A stretch of DNA of 59,190 nt from Planctomycetota bacterium (GTDB taxonomy: Bacteria > Planctomycetota > Phycisphaerae > WQYP01): NCBI GenBank assembly GCA_021827645.1, contig JAKAVA010000111.1, positions 1 to 59,190 on the forward strand, given 5' to 3'. Shown here piece by piece: positions 36,767 to 45,052 of the stretch. Within the stretch, counting starts at the first letter, position 1, and every line of letters starts with the position of its first letter. Under the pieces are notes generated by a model, which had not been told where the DNA came from, did no database searches, and worked only from the letters and a program-made list of their open reading frames with translations. Both the position numbers and the translations under genes were made by a program.

Positions 36767-37417
36767 ATGACCAGCAGACCGGAATTCTCGCAAGATCCGG
36801 ACTTGGATCCTTCAGGTGATGGATCGCGGGCGGCGCACGCCGATGCTGAAAGAGGACTGGTGCGGTTGGCCCAGTCGGGCGATCGAGAGGCGTTTATGGC
36901 GCTGGTCTCCCGCTATCAGCGGCAATGCGCGGCCATCGCACTGCGGCTTTTGGATAATCCGCATGATACATCGGACCTGCTCCAGGACTGTTTTTTGCGG
37001 GCGTTTGAGCGGATTGGATCGCTCAAGGATGGTGCTCGTTTCGGAAGTTGGCTGATGCGAATCGTCACGAATCGCGGGCTGAATTTTCGACGTGCTCGAA
37101 ACAAGCGTCGTCTCGTGTCGCTCGATGCACCGGCGCCGGGACGCGAGTCAAAAGGGGATACGCTCAGCGATGTGGTGGCGGCCGGTTCGGCACCCGATTT
37201 CGCGACGCATTCGAAGGAATTTCGCTCCGCAATCGACCGGGCCATGCGTAAATTACCCGATCGGCAGCGGGCGGCGCTGGTGTTATTTACCATCCGCGAA
37301 TTGCCACAGAAACAGATCGCGGAAATTCTCGGCTGCTCGGTGGAGGCAGTGAAGTGGTATGTTTTCACCGCACGCCGGGAACTCCGGCGTGAATTGGCGG
37401 AGTTTCTGGAAGAATAG
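36767..37417 (+). CDS. ECF-type RNA polymerase sigma factor (RpoE-like)
   Basis: A 216-residue sigma factor. Region 2 spans about residues 35-105 (FMALVSRYQRQCAAIALRLL, HDTSDLLQDCFLRAFERI, FGSWLMRIVTNRGLNFRRAR). Region 4 is near residues 155-205 (LPDRQRAALVLFTIRELPQK, QIAEILGCSVEAVKWYVFTA). The start at 36767 has AGGAG eight bases upstream and follows a TATAAT. The next gene encodes a membrane protein with anti-sigma features, making a typical pair. Confidence 0.92.
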   Translation: MTSRPEFSQDPDLDPSGDGSRAAHADAERGLVRLAQSGDREAFMALVSRYQRQCAAIALRLLDNPHDTSDLLQDCFLRAFERIGSLKDGARFGSWLMRIVTNRGLNFRRARNKRRLVSLDAPAPGRESKGDTLSDVVAAGSAPDFATHSKEFRSAIDRAMRKLPDRQRAALVLFTIRELPQKQIAEILGCSVEAVKWYVFTARRELRRELAEFLEE

Positions 37418-37497
37418 GCCGTTAATATTCGGATGATGGTATTTCTGCACCGGGGCGGCCGATACGCTCCGATGCTTGATGTGAAACGTGGTGGCTT

Positions 37498-38163
37498 ATG
37501 GATCAGATAGAAATGGAATATCTCGTCAGTCGGTATGCCGACGGCACGCTTTCAGAGCCGGAACGCCGCAAAGCGATTCAATTGATCGAGTCGAATCCCG
37601 AGTGCCGACGCTGGTTTGCGGATCATAAGCAACTCAATGACGTGCTGGCAGACTGGTCGTCCAGGTTGCCGATGCTTGATTGGGCGACGTTCGACGGAGA
37701 ATTGGCGAAGAAGATTGACCAAAAAATGCAGGCTGGCAACATGCGACTCAACCGAATACGTCGTTGGCTGGGTGCTGCGGCTGTGGCTGGCCTGACCGGT
37801 TTGATCGGCGCTACCATTTGGATTGCTCATCCACCGGCCCGCAGGGATGTACCATCGTTTCTGCAGCCGGCAACAGTTCACTCTGCGGGTAAAGTAATTC
37901 CTGACAGCAGGGCTGAGTCGATCTCGCTGACAGGCTCCAAGCCCGGCGTGCCCGGGGCCGTCATCAAACCGGTAACGGTGACGACCAAATCGCCAGTCCC
38001 ATCCGCACATCCGACTTCTTTGGCATCAAAGAAAGGTGCCAAAAGCGAGAGAGCAATCGTCGGTGGGCTGGGTGTTGCCCCTCCAGAAAAGCAATCCGGG
38101 CAGAATACCGGGATGGCAGACGCCCAAACGGGGCCGGCATCGATGAAGTCGTCAGATCGCTGA
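37498..38163 (+). CDS. Anti-sigma-factor-like membrane protein
   Basis: A 221-residue protein. The N-terminal 85 residues are helical and soluble (LVSRYADGTLSEPERRKAIQ, LIESNPECRRWFADHKQLND), like the anti-sigma N-domains found beside ECF sigmas. A membrane helix follows (WLGAAAVAGLTGLIGATIWI, residues 89-108), then a Pro/Ser/Thr/Lys-rich extracytoplasmic tail. It lacks the zinc-binding anti-sigma motif. Located 80 bases after the sigma gene. Confidence 0.7.
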   Translation: MDQIEMEYLVSRYADGTLSEPERRKAIQLIESNPECRRWFADHKQLNDVLADWSSRLPMLDWATFDGELAKKIDQKMQAGNMRLNRIRRWLGAAAVAGLTGLIGATIWIAHPPARRDVPSFLQPATVHSAGKVIPDSRAESISLTGSKPGVPGAVIKPVTVTTKSPVPSAHPTSLASKKGAKSERAIVGGLGVAPPEKQSGQNTGMADAQTGPASMKSSDR

Positions 38164-38416
38164 TGGACTGATTTCGCATCAGATCGGAGCTTTTTGTGGT
38201 CATAAGGAGTTTAGCTGCATAAAACGTAATATTCCCGGGCGTCATGGGTGGTTTCGGAGATATGATTATAGGACTATTTTGATTGTCGTAAATGTGAAGT
38301 TATATGCCAGTTTTCATCCATTTCGCCGATAAAAGTTTGTAGGATTCGGTCGGGAGTTGTTACGATGTCTTTTGGCGGTTTGGCGCTCGCGTGGTTATGA
38401 AAGTTAAGGAGTCAAC

Positions 38417-38620
38417 ATGAAGGAATATGAACATCTTAAAAGCCTTGTCGAGCAGTGTGCAGTCGACCTTGAAAAGGCGGAAGGCGGAAACAAAGTGGCA
38501 GGAACGCGCGTTCGCAAAACCATGCAGGAAATTCGCCAGACTGCACAGGCTATTCGCGTGAGAATTCTCGAATTACGCGCTGGCGATACCCCATCCCATC
38601 GGGAAGCGCCGCCGAGTTAA
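38417..38620 (+). CDS. Histone H1-like protein (Hc1 family)
   Basis: A 67-residue helical protein: MKEYEHLKSLVEQCAVDLEK, then KVAGTRVRKTMQEIRQTAQA and IRVRILELR. This matches the short Hc1-like proteins (PF07432), which are present in several bacterial groups and linked to DNA compaction in Chlamydia. It lacks the Lys/Ala-rich DNA-binding tail of chlamydial Hc1. AAGGAG precedes the ATG. Monocistronic by spacing (253 bases upstream, 272 downstream). Confidence 0.82.
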   Translation: MKEYEHLKSLVEQCAVDLEKAEGGNKVAGTRVRKTMQEIRQTAQAIRVRILELRAGDTPSHREAPPS

Positions 38621-38892
38621 TCCCTTTCATCCGCGCCTGATCGGTGCGCTGATTCATCGTTGGCATGAAGCCATATCTAATTTAGCCCGTGTCCGCCGAA
38701 CCGCTGCCGCAGCCGTGGGCACGTGGAATCTGTTTACTCCAAAAATCATGCACCTTTGCCAGTATGGCCCGAAACCTTTATATTTTCACCCGCCGAGTTG
38801 CTCCAAATGGCTTCGTGCGTCGCAGATTGGAATCGTTCGACGGGCAGGGTTGGGCTGCGATTCGATAACATCGGTTTTTATTGGGAATATGC

Positions 38893-39366
38893 ATGGCACC
38901 GCCGCTGATTCTGGATTTGAAACACATCGACCTCAACCATGTCGCCTACGACATTGAAGCCATTCGTAAAATCAATCCGCATCGCCATGAAATGGAGCAA
39001 CTCACCTCCGTCATCTATGCCGATCCCAATCCCCCCACCTTAGTGGGGCTCAAGGAAGTGACGATGAATGAATTCTGGGTTCGCGGGCATATCCCGGGAG
39101 AACCCATCATGCCCGGCGTCATCATGCTGGAGGCTGCGGCGCAGCTCTGCTCCATCGGCCATAAGTTGCTCACGCCGCACGAGGGGTTCATGGGTTTTGT
39201 GAAGCTTGATGAAGCACGTTTTCGCGCCACCGTTCGTCCTCCCTCGAAGCTGTATCTGATTGCGCGGCTCAAGTCCGTTTCAAGCCGCCGGGTGGTAGCG
39301 GATTGCCAAGGCGTCTGCAACGACAATCTGGTATTTGAAGCGGTTATTACCGGCATGTTGCTGTGA
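38893..39366 (+). CDS. FabZ-like 3-hydroxyacyl-ACP dehydratase, hotdog fold
   Basis: A 157-residue hotdog protein. The catalytic block is GHIPGEPIMPGVIMLEAAAQ near residue 70, which matches the FabZ/FabA pattern with the active His and Glu. Other parts, MGFVKLDEARFRATVRPPSK and LVFEAVITGMLL, follow the FabZ fold. The ATG at 38893 is used; the preceding in-frame TTG adds only four residues. The last four bases overlap the next gene's GTG. It may act in fatty-acid or secondary-lipid synthesis. Pairing with a UvrC-like gene is odd. Confidence 0.85.
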   Translation: MAPPLILDLKHIDLNHVAYDIEAIRKINPHRHEMEQLTSVIYADPNPPTLVGLKEVTMNEFWVRGHIPGEPIMPGVIMLEAAAQLCSIGHKLLTPHEGFMGFVKLDEARFRATVRPPSKLYLIARLKSVSSRRVVADCQGVCNDNLVFEAVITGMLL

Positions 39367-40628
39367 AACCGGATGCGGATCACAATGCGGATTCCGGGGC
39401 GGTCAAGCCGCCAACTGCTGAGCTTGAAATTTTTGACCACCACATTGCCATAGCGGACGCCGCCGTCGAAAATGTCCGGCCGCGGTCAGCAGTTTACATG
39501 TTTTCGGTCCACGACAAGCCCATCCTGCTGGCGACGACGGCAAATCTCAAGCACGCCATCTCGCTGCGCCTTGGGCCCGAACGCTCTGCCCACAAAACCG
39601 ATTATCACGCCATTACCACCCATGTCAGCTGGCGTTATGTCAACAGCGCGTTTGCCGCCAACTGGTGGTATCTGCTGGCGAGCCGGAAGTATTACGCCGA
39701 CACCTATCGCTCGCTGCTGGCCTGGCGGCCGGCCTGGTATCTGCGGGTGGAATCGGGAGGTGCCCGTCGACCACCTTCGATTGATGTGCAGAACCGGGCG
39801 GCAGGTTGTGAAGGAACTCTCTTCGGTCCGTTCGCATCGCGGCGGGGCGCACGCGAGCTTGCCGACTGGATGCTGGAGCATTTTGAGCTCTGCCGGTACG
39901 AGGAGATTTTGCGTCAATATCCGCATGGCCAGCCGTGTGCTTACAAAGAGATGGGCAAATGCCCTGCCCCGTGCGACGGCTCGGAATCGATGGAGGCTTA
40001 CCGCATCCGGGTGCGGCAGGCGACAGAACTGCTTTCGTCCATGGCGCCGCTGACCCGCAGCGTGACGCAAGTAACGGAGCTGGAATGGTACGGAATCTGC
40101 GAAGATCAGATGAAGCGGGCCGCGGTGGAGATGAATTTCCGGGCGGCGGCCAAGATGAAAGCGCAGCTTGCGTCGCTGGCGGAAAGATTCGACTCACCCA
40201 TGCGGGGATGGGGTCCGATGGATCAATGGAAATATATTGCACTTCAGCGGGGCACAACACGTCGCTGGATCGAGCCTTGGATTCTCGTGCCCGGGATGTG
40301 CACGGCGCTGCCGCCCGTAGAGGCGGAGCGGATAACAACCGAAGGATTGGCGCTGGTGCGGGAGTGGACCCAAAGCCTGAACGAAACCTCCAGCCCCGCC
40401 CGGGCCGGGGCCCTTGCGGACGATGTGCCCGCCATGCTCACCTATCATCTCAACCGTTCGCGCGATCCGGGGTTATACTTATCCCCGGCTGATCTCATGC
40501 GTGAAGCCGACGTGGTGCGGCGCATCGAGCAATGGCACGACCACGGCGAGACGGGCGCGGTAATGGAATTTGCCGGCGAAACCGTGCAACCGACGGAAAA
40601 TGGCCCCACTCCATCGCCCGAATCATGA
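39363..40628 (+). CDS. UvrC-related protein with degenerate GIY-YIG and no C-terminal nuclease
   Basis: A 421-residue protein resembling the N-terminal part of UvrC. The GIY-YIG region (RSAVYMFSVHDKPILLATTA, residues 40-59) keeps the first strand but lacks the usual YVGKAxxLRxR, so catalytic residues seem lost. FGPFASRRGARELADWMLEH follows near residue 157. Four cysteines (LCRYEE, QPCAYKEMGKCPAPC) match the spacing of UvrC Fe-S ligands. A UVR-like helix pair (EMNFRAAAKMKAQLASLAER) lies near residue 260. The RNase H-like endonuclease and HhH domains of UvrC are absent. It starts with GTG overlapping the FabZ-like stop. It may bind a UvrB-like partner or DNA without cutting (inference). Confidence 0.8.
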   Translation: MKPDADHNADSGAVKPPTAELEIFDHHIAIADAAVENVRPRSAVYMFSVHDKPILLATTANLKHAISLRLGPERSAHKTDYHAITTHVSWRYVNSAFAANWWYLLASRKYYADTYRSLLAWRPAWYLRVESGGARRPPSIDVQNRAAGCEGTLFGPFASRRGARELADWMLEHFELCRYEEILRQYPHGQPCAYKEMGKCPAPCDGSESMEAYRIRVRQATELLSSMAPLTRSVTQVTELEWYGICEDQMKRAAVEMNFRAAAKMKAQLASLAERFDSPMRGWGPMDQWKYIALQRGTTRRWIEPWILVPGMCTALPPVEAERITTEGLALVREWTQSLNETSSPARAGALADDVPAMLTYHLNRSRDPGLYLSPADLMREADVVRRIEQWHDHGETGAVMEFAGETVQPTENGPTPSPES

Positions 40629-40666
40629 TGCAGGTCCGCAAGGTCGGCAGGAAACGGATGGCCTGA

Positions 40667-41614
40667 GTGAAATCGACCCGAGCAAAACCCGATGCGACCA
40701 AGCCCGATCCGCTCGCCGGGCAGGACCAGCAGGATGTCAGTGCATTTCTTACCTACATCGAGACGGAATTGGGGCTCTCCGAAAATACATCGCTCGCCTA
40801 TCGCCGCGACCTGATCGATTTTGCCGCTTATCTGGCCGCCCGGAAAACAGTATTGCGGCGCAGCGAGGCCGCGGATATTGCGGGCTATCTCCGGCATCTG
40901 CAGGTAGATCGGAACATGCAGATTTCCAGCATCATTCGACATTCCATCACCCTCAAAATGTTTTACCGCTATGCCCAGAATCGCAACTGGCGTAGTGATA
41001 ATCCGACCGAATTCATGGAAACACCTCACGGCTGGAGGCGCTTGCCGGATGTGCTGGGCCGCGTGGAAATTGATGCGCTTCTCAAGGCCGTCAATCCGGA
41101 TCATCCGCTGGCCCTGCGAGATCAGGCGATTATTGAATTGTTCTACGCCTGCGGTTTGCGGGCGTCCGAATTGGCCGATCTTACCATCGAACAACTGCAC
41201 TTGGATCTCGGAGTGATCCGGGTGCTGGGAAAAGGAAAAAAGGAGCGCATCGTCCCGGTCGGCGTCCCCGCGCAGAAGGCGGTGTTGAAATATATTTCCG
41301 ACCTGCGGCCCCGTCTGCTGGCCGTCAAGGGGCTTGCTTCGAGCCGGGTGTTTGTCAGCCGTTCCGGTCGTCCGATTAATAGAATTGTCCTCTGGCAGCG
41401 GTTGGATCAGATCGCCAAAGGGGCGGGCATCCGCGGGGTGCATCCCCATGCGCTGCGGCACACCTTTGCCACGCATCTGCTCTCCGGGGGGGCGGATCTG
41501 CGCGTGGTGCAGGAATTGCTCGGGCATGCCAATATCGCCACCACGCAAATCTACACGCATGTGGATGCCGATCGCCTGCAATCGGTCCATCGCAAGCACC
41601 ATCCGCGGCAGTGA
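40667..41614 (+). CDS. Tyrosine recombinase of the XerC/XerD type
   Basis: A 315-residue integrase-family recombinase. The N-terminal SAM-like DNA-binding domain covers about residues 25-110 ([20 protein letters not shown]). The catalytic set is visible: Arg in [13 protein letters not shown], Lys in [26 protein letters not shown] (HxxR), [14 protein letters not shown] with the nucleophile Tyr. Length and N-terminus fit chromosome-dimer-resolving Xer proteins rather than phage integrases. It starts with GTG at 40667. It lies 38 bases after the UvrC-like gene. No adjacent mobile element. XerC versus XerD is undecided. Confidence 0.92.
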   Translation: MKSTRAKPDATKPDPLAGQDQQDVSAFLTYIETELGLSENTSLAYRRDLIDFAAYLAARKTVLRRSEAADIAGYLRHLQVDRNMQISSIIRHSITLKMFYRYAQNRNWRSDNPTEFMETPHGWRRLPDVLGRVEIDALLKAVNPDHPLALRDQAIIELFYACGLRASELADLTIEQLHLDLGVIRVLGKGKKERIVPVGVPAQKAVLKYISDLRPRLLAVKGLASSRVFVSRSGRPINRIVLWQRLDQIAKGAGIRGVHPHALRHTFATHLLSGGADLRVVQELLGHANIATTQIYTHVDADRLQSVHRKHHPRQ

Positions 41615-41732
41615 TCGCCCTTGAGGTTGGCACAACTTCTACCGGGCAATATCGATGGTATGCTTCTGAAAGACGAGCAACCTCCACCACAGAATCGCGG
41701 AAATTGCACAATGGAGGCGGGCTTCGAAAAGC

Positions 41733-44441
41733 TCACCATGACACGACCGTATGCAGCGGCTCATCAGCACTGCTGGTCCCCACTGCCACGGTGTAGGCGC
41801 CCGGCGGCACCACCCATGCGTTGGTCGCACTGTCGTAGGTGGCAAATGCCTTCCAATTCAACGACATCGCCACAGTGCGACTTTGCCCGGGCTTGAGTTC
41901 CACGCGCTCAAAGCCCTCCAGTTTTTGAACCACACGGGTCACGTTTCCACCCTGCGGCGGATGCACATATAACTGCACCACCTCGGCACCGGCTCGTGGA
42001 CCGGTGTTGGTGACCGTTGCATGAACGGTGATCATCCGTTTCGCACCGGTTCCAACGGAACTTACTGTCAAATGACGAAGGGAGAATGTGGTGTACGAAA
42101 GTCCAAATCCAAATGGGAACAGCGGCCGGATGTGCTTGTAATTGAACCACCGATAGCCGATGAAGATACCTTCGACGAATTTACACCGGGCGCCCTTGCC
42201 GGTGGGAAAGCCGGCGTACCGCGGTTCAGAATGCCAGCGATGATTGAATACGCCCGGATAGCCGGGGAAGTGATGGTAGGCGGCATCATCACGCCAATGT
42301 CGGCTGAAGGTATCCGGCAGATGGCCGCTGGGATTGATCTGTCCGAAGATGATCTTTGCAATACTGATGTTCCCGGTCTGGCCCGGATACCATCCCCAGA
42401 TGAGCCCTGCCACGCGATGCACCCATTTTTCCATTCCGACTCCCGCCCCCGCATATACCACCGCGATGGTGTGCGGGTTCAAGCCAGCAGCGTCGCGCAG
42501 ATATTCGTTCTGCGGGCCGGTGAGATTGTAGGGGCGATCCGCCTGTTCGCGCTGGATGGTTTGGTTGAATCCCATGCACGCGATGACATCGCTAGCGCCG
42601 CGAATGGCGGCCTTCTCCTGCGGGGTGAAAAGATGAACTTCACTGCGCGGCAGCCAACCAAAGCCCACGGTTGCGTGTTTGTTCATCAGGCTGCGGTAAA
42701 CCACACGGATCTGATAAGTTTCGCCGCCATGGAGACGCACGGTTGTCAGTGCTCCCTTGAGCGGATGCGTCGGATTCTGCCAAAACGGCAGCCATAGATC
42801 GACAATGCGGCGGCCATCGAGATACACTTCACCGGACCCATTGACCGCAAAGATAAATGAATAGAGGCCGGTGGTCTTTGGGTGAATCGCCGCCTTCCAG
42901 ATAACGCTGATGGTTTTCCGGCCCATGGCGGCCTGCTTCTGCATCATCGCCACAGCGGGATTTGCGTCACCACTCGTGTTGGTGTTCGTTTGCGCCCCTC
43001 CGCCATTGATTAAGATTTTTGCCTGCCGCACGATATGCGGTACGCCGTTGTAATTCGCGTTGTTGTAATAATCCGCTACCACACCGGCTTTTCCGTCCGG
43101 CGTGGTCAGTGCACCTCGTCCCCAATACCTGCGGTACGCGTCGTGCCAGGGAATGTCGGTCAATTTGACCTGCGCACCGACAACGGACTTAACACCCTGC
43201 CACAGCGTCACGGGTTTCATATTAGGCGGAACATGCGAACTCCCACCGCCCCCGGTGACGACCCGCTTTGCCCAAGGGCCGATGAAAACAATTCGCGTAG
43301 GGGCTTTCGGATTCAGCGGCAGGATACCGCCGCGATTTTTCAGCAGCACGGTACCCTCCGCCGCCACCTTTTCGACCACACGATTATCGCCGGCGGTATC
43401 GGGCGGATGCCGATAAAACGGATTGTGCGGATCATTCAGGCCCATCGCCACGATCACTCGCAAGATCTGCCGAACATGCTGGTTGATCAGAGACATCGAT
43501 ATCTGGTGGGTTTGCAGCAGATGCGTGATCGCCGCGAGGGAATATTTATTGGTCCTCGGCATTTCGATGTCCAGCCCCGCCTTGAGGTTGTCGCGGGTGT
43601 TGTAGACGCATCCCCAATCGGACATGGTCAGACCTTTGAACCCCCAATCGTGGCGCAGCACGCCGGTGAGCAGCGGACCGTTTTCCGAGCCGTAGAGCCC
43701 GTTGATCCGATTGCATGCGGTCATCACGGCCCAGGCGTGCCCATGTATGACGGCGGCGCGAAAAGGAGGGAGATAAATCTCGTGCAGCGCCCGCTGACTG
43801 ATGATGCAGTTGATCCACGGGCGCATGGTTTCAATTTCATTGCCGACGAAGTGCTTGCAGCAGGCGGCCACATCTTCTGACTGTAGCCCGTGGATATAAG
43901 GCACCACCATCTGCGAAGCGAGATACGGGTCTTCGCCTCCGATATATTCCATGGCGCGGCCATTCTGCGGCTGGCGCAGCAGATTCATCCCGGGACCCCC
44001 CAGCATGCCAACATGCTTGGCACGGGCGTCAAGACCGATATGCCGCCCTTCAAGTTTCGCGAGCTTTCTGTTCCAGGATGATGTCAGGCAGGGCGCTGCG
44101 GGATAGGCGGTCGAGGGCCCCCAGACCACCACTCCCAGCGTTGCACCGCTGAATCTTATGGACGGGATACCCACACCTTTTATGGAATGCAGCCCCTTAT
44201 GGCCGTTACCTGAAAGCAGCCGCACCTTTTCCGCCAGTGTCATACGCCTCATGAGCGACTCCGCTCGCCGGTTAATCTGTGCGGGAGTAAGACCCAGTGG
44301 CGAATATTCTTTCTCCACGGCAAATGATGGTGTTGCCCAACTCGAGCAGAAAATCAAAATGAGCAACAGGAGGATACGACACCCAATGTGGCCAGGATAT
44401 GAAGCGGAAATGTGGATAAAACGCAGTACCTGTTTTCGCAT
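41733..44441 (-). CDS. Glycoside hydrolase family 3 (beta-glucosidase type) with PA14 insert
   Basis: A 902-residue exported enzyme. Signal peptide: ILLLLILIFCSSWATPSFA near residue 23. The GH3 N-domain has ACCKHFVGNEIETMRPWINC (KHF-x-GNE) and the nucleophile in LTMSDWGCVYNTRDNLKAGL near residue 275. The second domain begins TVLLKNRGGILPL near residue 360. A PA14-like module is inserted (GVVADYYNNANYNGVP near residue 455). The C-terminus is an FN3-like domain (AGAEVVQLYVHPPQGG). The order matches PA14-containing beta-glucosidases acting on oligosaccharides. The start at 44441 is preferred because the signal peptide n-region starts there. It is divergent from the Tat-exported gene. Confidence 0.93.
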   Translation of the reverse strand: MRKQVLRFIHISASYPGHIGCRILLLLILIFCSSWATPSFAVEKEYSPLGLTPAQINRRAESLMRRMTLAEKVRLLSGNGHKGLHSIKGVGIPSIRFSGATLGVVVWGPSTAYPAAPCLTSSWNRKLAKLEGRHIGLDARAKHVGMLGGPGMNLLRQPQNGRAMEYIGGEDPYLASQMVVPYIHGLQSEDVAACCKHFVGNEIETMRPWINCIISQRALHEIYLPPFRAAVIHGHAWAVMTACNRINGLYGSENGPLLTGVLRHDWGFKGLTMSDWGCVYNTRDNLKAGLDIEMPRTNKYSLAAITHLLQTHQISMSLINQHVRQILRVIVAMGLNDPHNPFYRHPPDTAGDNRVVEKVAAEGTVLLKNRGGILPLNPKAPTRIVFIGPWAKRVVTGGGGSSHVPPNMKPVTLWQGVKSVVGAQVKLTDIPWHDAYRRYWGRGALTTPDGKAGVVADYYNNANYNGVPHIVRQAKILINGGGAQTNTNTSGDANPAVAMMQKQAAMGRKTISVIWKAAIHPKTTGLYSFIFAVNGSGEVYLDGRRIVDLWLPFWQNPTHPLKGALTTVRLHGGETYQIRVVYRSLMNKHATVGFGWLPRSEVHLFTPQEKAAIRGASDVIACMGFNQTIQREQADRPYNLTGPQNEYLRDAAGLNPHTIAVVYAGAGVGMEKWVHRVAGLIWGWYPGQTGNISIAKIIFGQINPSGHLPDTFSRHWRDDAAYHHFPGYPGVFNHRWHSEPRYAGFPTGKGARCKFVEGIFIGYRWFNYKHIRPLFPFGFGLSYTTFSLRHLTVSSVGTGAKRMITVHATVTNTGPRAGAEVVQLYVHPPQGGNVTRVVQKLEGFERVELKPGQSRTVAMSLNWKAFATYDSATNAWVVPPGAYTVAVGTSSADEPLHTVVSW

Positions 44442-44545
44442 GAGAAACTCTCGAAAATTCTGATCCAAAAAAATCAAATATCAATCGCGGAATAAAGACA
44501 CGCTATGTCGCACACAACGTGGATGGTTCGGGAATGGCTGCAACA

Positions 44546-44576
44546 TTGAGCGTCTCGACCATGTTGGAACTATACT
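44546..44576 (+). promoter_or_regulatory. Candidate promoter upstream of the Tat-exported protein gene
   Basis: TTGAGC (44546-44551) and TATACT (44571-44576) separated by 19 bases resemble a sigma-70 promoter with slightly long spacing. It would start transcription near 44584 toward the gene at 45053, giving a leader of about 470 bases. Confidence 0.35.
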
Positions 44577-44594
44577 GCGGGCATGCTGGATTGC

Positions 44595-44610
44595 AATAAT
44601 CCGGATTATT
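44595..44610. promoter_or_regulatory. Perfect 16-bp palindrome, candidate operator
   Basis: AATAATCCGGATTATT is perfectly symmetric with no loop, so it is more like a protein-binding site than an RNA hairpin. It lies 18 bases downstream of the TATACT element, where a repressor would block transcription. The regulator is unknown. Confidence 0.45.
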
Positions 44611-45052
44611 CACGGCCGGCGCGGCAGCCCTTACACCTGGGCGAGGGTAGATGCGTTTGTGGTATTCAGGCGGTTCTTTTGCCGCTGTGGTCGCAGGGCC
44701 CCCTAACCCCCCTCCCTAACCAAATCGGTCGGGTTGTGATAAGTTCAGGCAGTGGAGCGAAAGATGTTGAAACGCTCGGCGATCAGTTGCGAGAAATGCC
44801 ACCAGGGCCAGTTGTCGGAAAGTTTGACGACAAGAGGGGTGAAATTCAATATGATCCATCAGTCATGCATCTGGCTGTTGAAGGCGGATGACGCACGATG
44901 GTAATGTGGCTTGAACCAAACCTGCGGCCTGAGGTGGGCGGGGCGTAAAATGTTCTCCGGTCCGAGATGCTGGAAGTCCGACACGTCCCAACGCTGTGAT
45001 CGGCTGTTTCGAGACCATCTCGGCGGAATAAATAAAACGTTAATGGAGATGT

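Larger units (their letters stand above)
44442..45052. other. Long leader/intergenic region between carbohydrate genes
   Basis: About 610 bases between the divergent GH3 gene and the Tat-exported gene. It contains a promoter-like pair and a 16-bp palindrome (listed separately) and a C-rich tract at about 44698-44721. A 102-codon frame at 44583-44891 lacks a ribosome binding site and familiar sequence. Confidence 0.5.

Noticed and set aside
40445-41635. 396-codon minus-strand frame opposite the Xer gene
   Set aside because: The plus strand encodes a recombinase with all catalytic residues; the antisense frame has no recognisable domain.
44411-44419. Perfect DnaA-box sequence TGTGGATAA
   Set aside because: A single copy inside the GH3 signal-peptide coding region, with no cluster of boxes or A+T-rich unwinding element, so it does not mark an origin.
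44583-44891. 102-codon plus-strand frame in the carbohydrate leader
   Set aside because: No ribosome binding site and no recognisable family; it includes a C-rich tract translated as Pro/Leu low complexity.
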